Assembly: GCA_003833135.1 (NCBI GenBank)
Contig: QZLH01001239.1
Span: forward strand, 18,033-28,140
Direction: 5' to 3'
DNA length: 10,108 nucleotides
DNA from: Oehlia diaphana
Taxonomy: Eukaryota > Glomeromycota > Glomeromycetes > Glomerales > Glomeraceae
In this document: positions 1-7,028 of the stretch, piece by piece
How the letters are laid out: each line of letters begins with the position of its first letter
How positions within the stretch are numbered: position 1 is the stretch's first letter
Notes under the pieces: model-generated
Databases searched by the model: none
The model's input: the letters and a program-made list of their open reading frames with translations, nothing else
What the model was told of the DNA's origin: nothing
Program-made: the position numbers and the translations under genes

Positions 1-2
1 AA

Positions 3-137
3 ATTAAAGCTGAGAATGATAAAATTAGAGCTGAGAATACTGAGCTTAAGGCCAGAATTGCGAAATTGGAAGATATACAAACACAGAATGAACTAATAAA
101 AAATTTGCTATCGGTATCACAAAAATTACTTACCTGA
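3..137 (+). CDS. 3' end of a coiled-coil protein (partial, runs off the left edge)
   Basis: Frame 3 is open from the window edge to a TGA at 135-137 and gives 44 residues. The segment is a charged heptad repeat: two AEN-type units (KAENDKIRAENTELKARIAKLE-like, hydrophobic I/L every 3-4 residues) followed by a polar amphipathic tail ending in KLLT. It would form a coiled coil. Only the C-terminus is in view, so no catalytic or binding domain can be named. From memory, this KIRAEN/ELKARI repeat is common at the ends of expanded gene families in Rhizophagus, but I could not verify that. It lies on the same strand as the next ORF, 155 bp upstream of its likely ATG. Confidence 0.6.
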   Translation: MKAENDKIRAENTELKARIAKLEDIQTQNELIKNLLSVSQKLLT

Positions 138-292
138 CCCGTGACTAGTCTGGTGACCATCCTTCAGGAGCCTAACCAATCTCCTATCAGATGTGACGCA
201 ATTCGTGATACAGGCACGTAAATCTATAGTGCTATATGCTATGGACTATTTTGCATGCAAACTTTTTTTTGCGCAAAACTATACCTAATAAA

Positions 293-859
293 ATGTTTCA
301 TTCTGACTATAGACATATTATTGATAGACTACCTGAAAGTCTTGTCAAGAGAGCGTGCCAGAGACTCTTGCACCATTCTAAAGATCCGGTCCCATTAGAA
401 GCTATTTCCAGAAAGTCTGAACGAATTGAATCTTATTTAAGGCACACATTAGAGGTTTATGAGAATTCATTAAATAAGAAGAAACGTAAAACTATGACCC
501 AGAAAAAAACATTGCGCCCTCGAAGCTGGCCAGAATGTAATGTATTTCCAGCAATACCAGCTATATATGTTGCAGATAATGGAACCCAAACCAATAATTC
601 TACTCGACCGGAAGCACTAAAGCATGCTCATGAAGAAGAGAATAATCGCCGGGTTATGAATGAGCTTAAAGTACTATTTCAGTATCTGTTCAATTATAAT
701 AAAAGAACTTTTGAGAAATTCATGCAAAACATAGAAAGGGAATATAGGGAGCGGGTTACTGCAAATAAAAGATTACGATGTGAAGTTGAGAATCTGAAGA
801 TGCAGGTACAGGAGGCAGAAAAAAAGCTAGCATCTATAAAGTCAGATTCTATTCATTAG
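293..859 (+). CDS. Hypothetical protein, basic middle and C-terminal coiled coil (188 aa)
   Basis: This is an intact ORF. An upstream in-frame ATG at 236 would add 19 residues, but I prefer ATG 293 because the N-terminus MFHSDYRHIIDRLPESL starts an amphipathic helix and the context (AATAAAATG) has A at -3. The same ACC(T)AATAAAATG context precedes the coiled-coil gene at 4960. Residues 1-60 are predicted helical. Residues 60-75 are a basic KKKRK stretch that could be a nuclear localisation signal. Residues 75-115 are proline-rich and probably disordered. Residues 115-188 form a charged helix with heptads (ENLKMQVQEAEKKL). No domain is recognised. The stop is only 52 bp before the Gag-protease gene on the same strand, so the two may belong to one element. 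It is the only unbroken gene of the left block. Confidence 0.6.
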   Translation: MFHSDYRHIIDRLPESLVKRACQRLLHHSKDPVPLEAISRKSERIESYLRHTLEVYENSLNKKKRKTMTQKKTLRPRSWPECNVFPAIPAIYVADNGTQTNNSTRPEALKHAHEEENNRRVMNELKVLFQYLFNYNKRTFEKFMQNIEREYRERVTANKRLRCEVENLKMQVQEAEKKLASIKSDSIH

Positions 860-911
860 CCAGAATACTTTTTTTCCTTGTACTTCTAGTAAGATCCCGG
901 TCACAAAAAGA

Positions 912-3900
912 ATGTTGTCCTCCAGACCACATCCAAAACAGAGGAGAACGCCTGAAGAATATAAGGTAGAGCTAGAGGATGATAACAATAACCTTAGAGA
1001 TGCATTGAAATCGGAAGTAGAAATTAATCATCAAAATGAGAAATGGATCAGAGAACTGGAGCGAGAATATACCCGGTGTGAGCAAGAAATCCAGAATCTC
1101 AATAAAGAAATAGAGCGTCTAGAGAACGCTTCAGAAGAGGAGATAGCAGAATTGAGATCTGAAATCTCCAGCCTAAAAAATCAGCTATATCAAGCTAGGA
1201 AAGATGTTCGAGATAATAAAAAATATATCTCTACTCTAGAAGAACGGTTAGTAGAATCTGAGGAACAGGTTGAAAAATTGAGATGCTGGATCAAGACTAT
1301 CTCATCACGGAAGAATACTCCAGAACAGGGAAATTCTTCAGACTTGTATAATCCTAATATTAACTTAGAAATGGCTACAATTGCTGAGTTGGTAAATGCC
1401 ATAGATGGTTTTCTGGAAGGAGCGGTTCATAGAGATATTTTAAAAAGACAGATAAGAGATGCAACTGGTCAAATTCGTATAAAAAATAATAATTTACATC
1501 GGGATTTAAGAGAATTAAGGCAAACTCGTGATCAATTACAACAAGATTTAGTCCGTGAGCAAAGAAGGCGATATGATGCAGAGGCTGAGCGTGATAATAA
1601 AATTATACGAAGGCAACTTGCTGAAGGGGTGGAACAGAGAGTTATTGGTGATCTTCATCAGTTGCGAACTAATGGCCGAAATCAGGTTAATAGAATGTTA
1701 GATAGGATGACAAGAAAGCAAAACCGTATAGGCGAACTGGTACAAGAAAAATTTGCCTTACAATTACTGTATCAGCGAAACGCCCACCACTTACAGCGAT
1801 GTAGAGGAGATATAGATTTATTAGAGTATAATCGGGACAGGCTCTTTGAGCGATATGAAAAATGGAAGAATAAGACCCATGATGCCTGGCAGAATATTTT
1901 AAATTTGCAGGGACAAATTTTGGCGCTACAGAATAATCCACCAAATCAAATAAACATGGCTTTACCAGCAGGGTTGCAGATACCTGAATTATCTAGCTTT
2001 GAACAAGATCATGAAAAGTATGTAGATGATTTTATAACATATATCAATTATGGAGGTATAAATGATGAAGTAAGAATTCACAATATACTGGACCGATCTG
2101 TAAAAGGAGAAGTACGAGAATGGTATCGTAGAGATTTTGATAACAAAAACTGGGAATTACAGAATGTGTTAGATAATTCTGCTATAGGTGCCACTATAGC
2201 TCATATCCGTGGTGCCAATGCGGGAACTACAGTATAACAGGAGCAGTTAACTCTTTTCCAAATGTTCCACTAGGTCTTGCAGGTGCAGACATTATCCCAG
2301 CCCGAAATGTTGCTGAAGATTGGACAATAGCTGGAGGACGATCAACTAATGCAGTACCAGTTGCACCAAATGCTGGAGGAGGTATTTCTCTATTATTCTT
2401 GTGGAAATCCGATCTGGGCAAAGGTTACATCGAATTAAAAAACACTTTCCATCCGCTGTTAAGTTTTTAAGAATGCTTGAAATTGGAACATTAAAACAAG
2501 GAACACATGAAAGTGTAGCATCTTTTTGGGTGAAAATTCAAAAGTATGGAGATCAACTGGATTATACTCCCGAATAAAAGAAAACAAGTTTTATCTCTGA
2601 AGTAAGACAAGATATATTAAATGATATTATTATGATTAGTCGACACAAGCCTATTAATGATATTCTTGATAATTTGGAAGAAATGGAATTACGTAGTGGG
2701 ATATTAGGACCACCGCCATCATATCTTAGTTATACATCAGCCCCTTCTGCTATTCCCAATATTGCACCTCAACAGCAAGGGATTTCCTTAGCAGATATAC
2801 AAAAAATAATTCAAGAAGCACAGGCACAGCAAAAAACTGAAAACCAGGCATTAGTAAAGAAAATTACTGAATTAGAATCTCAAATAACATAACAACAAGC
2901 ACAAGTATCTATCCCGCAAACTGTTGAACCAGTTAGACAGCCAAAAGGTCCACCATCTTCACTGAAAACAGAGGAAGGTCTCAAGAATTATTATGTAGCC
3001 GAATACTTAAAAGAAGTAGGTCTACTTAATAAGGAAGATTTAGACTCAGATTATCCTGTAAAGCCTTTTCAAAGACCTCATCCACAGCGAAGCAATAATT
3101 CTGCTAGAATTGATAAGATGGAAGAAGGACTTAATGAAACTCGTGAATCTGTGAATCAGTTAACTGAAGAATTTCAGAAACTGAATATACGTAAACCAGT
3201 AGCACGATCCAATTTTAATCGGTCATATTTTACACCTCTTAAACCAATAGTTCTTCCTGATTCAAATAGCGAGGAAAATGATGGGAATGATTATGATGAG
3301 GACAATAATATGTGGACTGGGTATGATCCACCGGTAAAAAAAAACAGGTACCAGTAAATAAGCCTCTGCCTTTAGCGCCTCCGGCAAAGTCCAGCCAGCC
3401 TGAAACATATGATGAGCTACTACCAAAGCTTTCACCAGCAATGCAGAAAATGTGTCTATCTCAAAAGGCTCAAGAGGAGTAGTCAAAAAAAGATGAGTGG
3501 TTTTCGTCCCTACAATACTTGAATGCTAGTATAAATGACTTACCAATCTCTGAATCTTTTTTAGATAATGGAAGTGAATTTGATGGATTTAATTTAGCTA
3601 CTGCTAAAGCACTTGGATGGAAAGTTGACAAGCCTTTCAAATTTGTTGTAAAAGGTAATTCTGAATATATCTCTGAAGCGCTTAGATGGTATACGGATGT
3701 AGCCATTACTCTAAGGGATGAAAAAGACAAACCAATTGTCACTATTATTGGAAATTATGCTTGTATAGACAACGATGAACCCAAGCCAATGCTATAGTTA
3801 GGGGTGACAGGAATTCGAAAAGTCAAAGGTATTTCTGATCCAACTAAAAATTGATTTCACATAGAGAATCATGGAAAGATATACACTACTATCCCAACCT

Positions 3901-4119
3901 TTAGCAAGACGCCAGAAGTAAACGATCTGCCAAAAGAGGAGCAGGACCAAGTATCCACCGATTCCTCTAGCCCGACTAGTGAAGACTTAAAAAAAGTACG
4001 AAGAGCTTGAAAGACACCTCCTGAAAACTGAAAAATGACTTGACTTAGCATTAAGTACTGGAAAGTTTTTCGCTGATACATGTGAATCCTTATATGAGAG
4101 GAGTGGTATTAGCTGTTAA
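912..4119 (+). pseudogene. Decayed Gag-protease polyprotein: coiled coil, Gag-like region, retropepsin remnant, no pol
   Basis: Starting from ATG 912, the first 441 codons are open. Residues 15-130 and 170-330 are long charged coiled coils. About residue 345 onward (LPAGLQIPELSSFEQDHEKY, then DDFITYIN, EVREWYRR and NKNWELQNV) resembles a retrotransposon Gag helical domain. The reading then continues through frameshifts near 2230 and 2415 (the latter into QRLHRIKKHFPSAVKFL), stops at 2575 and 2890, a frameshift at the A9 tract 3336-3344, a TAG at 3480, a protease remnant at about 3510-3855, stops at 3795 and 3852, a frameshift at an A7 tract near 3990 and a TGA at 4036. It ends at TAA 4117-4119 after a short helical tail (KYEELERHLLKTEK). 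The intervening frames stay compositionally coherent, which is why I read one gene of about 1,070 codons. No reverse transcriptase, RNase H or integrase is present. The Gag and protease calls rest on motif memory. Probably non-functional. Confidence 0.7.
3510..3854 (+). other. Retropepsin-like aspartic protease domain remnant within the Gag-protease gene
   Basis: The frame reads LNASINDLPISESFLDNGSE, then FDGFNLATAKALGWKV. A hydrophobic strand, a D-x-G-S/A turn and a following helix with a short hydrophobic residue pattern are the signature of retropepsins (D-T/S-G-A/S). The catalytic Asp codon is at 3564-3566. Here the motif is DNG rather than DTG or DSG, an unusual substitution at the threonine/serine position. 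A later strand (PIVTIIGNYACID) and the LGVTGIRKV segment after the TAG at 3795 fit the C-terminal half of a monomeric retropepsin fold, which would function as a dimer to cut the polyprotein. The stop at 3795, plus TGA at 3852, make activity unlikely. Confidence 0.6.
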
Positions 4120-4618
4120 ACCCTTAAGCTTTTCACCACGATTAACTAGATTTTCTAGAAGAGAATCCAACCTGTCTTCTCGGGATATATCAGACAAATT
4201 ATCAGCGGAAGAGGCCACATTATTTTTGTTATTTTTTTCCACCATACTACTTGCTCCAGTAACCAGCTTCTCATCCGTCTATTTTAACCTTTTTTTTTCG
4301 ACCATTCTTTTTTGGAATCTCTGTAGCCAGAAGGGGTATAGATGATACTTCTGATACTACTTCAAGAGTCTGTTCTGTCTTATCAGTTTGGGAATTTTTT
4401 TTATCCAAAGCAGGCTGAGATGAAATGACCCCTTGCTGGAGGCATTCTTTATTATCCCATATTTCATAGACACGCTTAGGTCCGATATGAAATTTATCAG
4501 CCATTTTTTTTGATGCATTGCGTATCCTGCCCCTAGATTCTCTAATTTCTTTAATATCAGCTTCTGATAACAGAGTTGCTTTAACGTCATAAAATGTATC
4601 ATGGAGACAGATGACCAT
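4090..4618 (-). pseudogene. Small helix-turn-helix DNA-binding protein, one frameshift near the middle
   Basis: ATG is at 4618-4616. The first 115 codons are open and include SEADIKEIRESRGRIRNASK, then KMADKFHIGPKRVYEIWDN (residues about 19-58). This is a homeodomain-like/HTH_23-type trihelical motif: helix, a basic turn, a second helix with K-M-A, then a recognition helix ending in RVYEIW. A basic KKNGRKKKVK patch follows at about residue 105. The frame ends at TGA near 4271. Reading on in the next frame gives an acidic/polar tail (DEKLVTGASSMVEKNNKNN and beyond) to TAA 4090-4092, so a small indel near 4270-4280 probably split a gene of about 175 codons. Its 3' end overlaps the end of the Gag-protease frame (4117-4119) by 30 bp on the opposite strand. 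Its start lies 38 bp from the decamer array. It could be a transcription or replication-initiation factor; the exact family is not resolved. Confidence 0.6.
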
Positions 4619-4959
4619 CTTTACTAGATTTTACATATTAGAAAAAAAAATGTTTTTCAATAAATATCGATGCGTATCAATGTATACATATTAATGCTTT
4701 TCAATATGTATCGATACTCTTTAGTTTATATCAATATATATTAATACCCTTCAATAAACACTGATGTGTTCCAATGCTCACCAATACGTATCAATATATA
4801 TTAATAGACATTAATATATAGTTATTTAATGTTTTTCGCCTAAAATATCTCACTTTCAAGGTCAGAAAAAATTTCTTGGCAAAATTTCAGCCAGAATGCT
4901 CACCCAGCCAAAAACTCATAATTTTTTTTTCATCTAAGGTAAAAAAAAATACCAATAAA
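4619..4959. promoter_or_regulatory. Divergent intergenic region between the HTH gene and the coiled-coil/TM gene
   Basis: These 341 bp separate two divergent start codons (ATG 4618 on minus, ATG 4960 on plus), so promoters for both genes should lie here. The HTH-proximal half contains the phased 10-bp array (4657-4820). The other half (4821-4959) is AT-rich with a T9 run at 4922-4930 and an A9 run at 4941-4949, just before the ACCAATAAAATG start context. I see no coding frame. A promoter role is inferred from position only. Confidence 0.45.
4657..4820 (+). repeat. Phased decamer array, about 16 units of consensus YYRATRYRYA
   Basis: Pentamers of the form [CT][CT][AG]AT (TCAAT, TTAAT, TCGAT, CCAAT, CTGAT) start at 4657, 4667, 4677, then after a 4-bp phase slip at 4691 and every 10 bp up to 4811. 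Fifteen of 16 units fit; the one at 4721 reads TTAGT. The second half of each unit is mostly alternating purine/pyrimidine, often ending in TA. Within the array an 18-bp stretch (TATCAATATATATTAATA) recurs exactly at 4729-4746 and 4789-4806, so there is also a 60-bp (six-unit) higher-order step. The 10-bp period is close to one helical turn, so the conserved YRAT core would face one side of the helix. That suits repeated protein binding (iterons) or bent, flexible DNA. Confidence 0.8.
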
Positions 4960-6166
4960 ATGCCCCAGATCCGTACCTTAAAAGATCTGGATAATGGTAA
5001 TAAACTTGGAGATACTTCAGCAAATCAATACCCTCCTAGTTGACCAGAGCTTGAAGAAGAGCTTTCTTGCACAAAAAAAGACCGTGAAGTTGCTATATAT
5101 TGGGGGAGCCAGTTTGTGGATAGCTATGATATCTTAGATAGAGAACACAAGCACACGCAGGATTCTCTAAATCAATCAAAAAAAGAAAATAAGCGTATAC
5201 AAGATGATTTAAATAGATCTAGGAAAGAAAATGAGAAACTTTCCAATCAGATGCATCAACTTGGAGAAGAGATAACATGCTTACAATCAAAAATAAACGA
5301 TCCTAAGCTTATGGGCGAAATAAGACAATTGCATTCAGAGATAAATAACCTTAAGCTTCAGATTACTCGCAAAGATATTTCTCTTGCAGATGCTAAAAGC
5401 AAATTCTCTATAAAATCAGAGGAGATGCAAGCCCTCCAATTCAAGATGAAGGAAGAGATACAGGCTCATCAATCTAGGCAGAGGAATTAGAGCAAGATCT
5501 TTCTTTTGCACAGGAGGAGTTGTCAGAAATGGAATCTCTCCAATCTAGGTTAGAGGAATTAGAGCGGGATCTTTCTTTAGCACAGGAGGAATTATCAAAA
5601 ATGGAATCTCATAGGCGTAAATGGGAACTAAGAAATACTGAACTATTTACTGAAAATATTGACCTAGATTTGGGGAAAAGAGATTTAGAAGATACACTAA
5701 TCAAAAAAAAAAGATGAATTGGCACAGATGAATGATAATTTAGCCACAGCGCAAAAGGCATTGATAGAGAAAGACACCCTTCTTCAAGAAGCGGTCCTAA
5801 ATAATACTCGTTTAGCTGAGCAGATCCTAAAAACATCAAGCGAGTCTGAAATGATTGGAGGTGATAGCAAACTGGAGAAATAAAGATAACGGTATCACTA
5901 GTCCTGAAACAACCTCAAATTCACCTTATTACTTATTTTTTCAGTATGCAATCATCTTTGTAATAGTATTACTAATCATATGCATTTTATGGTGCGTATT
6001 CTCTTATCGATATTCTTCCAATCCACCTTACAATGAAGAAAAAAATATTCTGAACTATAAAATACCCTTAAATAGAAATCAGAATTATGGTTTCCCAATC
6101 CAATACGCAGAAGAACCAAAAGACAGGACTGCCTCCTATGAAACTTTGTCTTTTGGATATGGATGA
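4960..6166 (+). pseudogene. Decayed coiled-coil protein with C-terminal membrane anchor
   Basis: ATG 4960 (context ACCAATAAAATG) opens MPQIRTLKDLDNGNKLGDTS, followed by a TGA at 5041-5043, after which the same frame continues as a charged coiled coil to 5490 (many QSKKEN, RKENEKL, ELxxL heptads). A one-base loss near 5480 shifts to the frame 5491-5717 (two copies of a 24-residue unit around EELERDLSLAQEELSKMES). An A10 tract at 5703-5712 shifts back, with coil continuing to TAA 5881. A third shift near 5860-5880 leads to a frame whose residues encoded at 5927-6004 form one strong hydrophobic helix (YYLFFQYAIIFVIVLLIICI onward), followed by a Tyr/Pro/Asn-rich tail to TGA 6164-6166. The intact protein would have been about 400 residues, a long coil anchored near its C-terminus. 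No enzyme domain is visible. It is convergent with the ATPase gene, 27 bp apart. Confidence 0.6.
5470..5612 (+). repeat. Two tandem copies of a 72-bp coding repeat, the first lacking one base
   Basis: Copy 1 is 5470-5540 (71 bp) and copy 2 is 5541-5612 (72 bp); both begin CAATCTAGG and end at ATGGAATCTC or the equivalent. They encode the 24-residue coiled-coil unit QSRLEELERDLSLAQEELSK plus MESx. Copy 1 reads TAGGCAGAGGAATTAG where copy 2 reads TAGGTTAGAGGAATTAG. The one-base difference is exactly where the coiled-coil frame breaks. Confidence 0.85.
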
Positions 6167-6193
6167 GGTCACTAAATATGAATCATCCCAAGT

Positions 6194-6975
6194 TCAACTA
6201 TTTTGCCAATCCTTCAAAGGTTTATCCCATCTAAATCTAATTGATAAGGGGTCATCAGATGGTCTTCAGATATCAATAACCACAAAGTGTTTTTTTATTA
6301 CCTCATAAATTTTTTTTGCTAGAGGTTCATAATCATCATGTATATCTTTAAGAATTCGCTTTATACTATCTAATGTTCCACACCCACGATGCAATGAAAT
6401 ATATTTAAGATTTGCGCGTATATTTGGATGGGTTTCATAAAAACGTTTGGCAATATAAATTGAACTAATTCCATCATGTCTGCCTGACCTAAAGAAAGGA
6501 ACGATTTTTAGCTGAGTTGCCAAAGGTTCTCCAGCAAGATCATCAAAGACAATAACAGTAAATCAGCCAGTTCTTTTAAAAGATGAAATATCAGGTAGTT
6601 CTTCAGGCGCAATTAGCTTGAATCTCACATTTTCATACCATGAAGCTTGCTTATAAATTCATAAAAATATTGTACTGCTTCCCATAACTCTTCATCTTGA
6701 TGTTGCGCAACAACAATTAAATCATCACATGGAATATACCTTTCACCAAAATTTTTGCTCCCGCCTTTTGGTATTTTATGACCGCGCTTTTCACCAGACA
6801 TCCACGGATATATTTTTGGATATTTACTTCCTAGGAGCAGATGTACTACCATGCTCGTCTTTCCAGACTCAGAGGTGCCTGCAACTAGTAGTCTAAATGG
6901 GTGTTTAGGAGCGAATGGATTCTGTTTTTTCGAAGGTATTGTTTCGTCTAATTTGCGTAATTTGTAATACTCCAT
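6194..6975 (-). pseudogene. P-loop ATPase of A32-like / FtsK-HerA packaging type, decayed
   Basis: The likely start is ATG 6975-6973 (MEYYKLRKLDETIPSKKQNP); an upstream in-frame start at 7059 would overlap the opposite-strand gene. The Walker A motif GTSESGKT is encoded at 6856-6879 after the strand PFRLLVA. Further on come DDLIVVAQHQDEELWEAV and LHGMK, where the frame breaks (6625-6641). The second frame carries YENVRFKLIAPEELPDISSF, an in-frame TGA at 6563-6565, then the Walker B strand TVIVFDDLAG (two Asp codons at 6539-6544), PFFRSGRHDGIS, and a helical C-terminus. A second TGA at 6266-6268 is followed in frame by RPSDDPLSIRFRWDKPLKDW to TGA 6194-6196. A small ATPase of about 260 residues with a GxxxxGKT P-loop and hhhDD Walker B fits DNA-packaging ATPases of large DNA viruses and Polinton-like elements. 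The assignment is from motifs only, and one deletion plus two stops argue it is dead. Confidence 0.65.
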
Positions 6976-7028
6976 AGTATTTTGAAAAGTAGGATAATTA
7001 TTTAAGAAACATATTTTTGTTAACCGCA
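6976..7028. promoter_or_regulatory. 53-bp divergent gap between ATPase and zinc-ribbon endonuclease starts
   Basis: The ATPase start (6975, minus) and the endonuclease start (7029, plus) are divided by only 53 bp, which must hold start-proximal signals for both. It is AT-rich (TAATTATTTAAGAAACATAT-like) with no clear repeat. The promoter role is inferred only from the head-to-head arrangement. Confidence 0.35.

Noticed and set aside
138..292. LTR or terminal inverted repeat at the left of the block
   Set aside because: I compared it by eye with 4120-4140, 8284-8421 and the right flank and saw no matching stretch; only short palindromes such as GACTAGTC were found.
1687..1944. Minus-strand frame inside the Gag coiled coil, also 1190-1402 and 2227-2421
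   Set aside because: Shadows of the plus-strand reading; no motif and no start context.
4082..4345. 87-codon plus frame
   Set aside because: Lies antisense to the HTH gene; Ser/Phe/Leu-rich composition is what an antisense of a Lys/Glu-rich coding strand gives.
4357..4602. 81-codon minus frame in the HTH region
   Set aside because: Out-of-frame shadow of the HTH gene, which has the recognisable trihelical motif.
4657..4820. CRISPR-like or telomere-like array
   Set aside because: Units are 10 bp with no spacers, are degenerate, do not match known telomere repeats, and lie inside a gene-bearing region.
6087..6308. 73-codon plus frame
   Set aside because: Overlaps the end of the coil/TM gene and runs antisense into the better-supported ATPase remnant.
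912..6975. Reassigned stop codons (alternative genetic code)
   Set aside because: TAA, TAG and TGA all interrupt frames, frameshifts are also present, and the same three codons end the intact genes, so decay is simpler.
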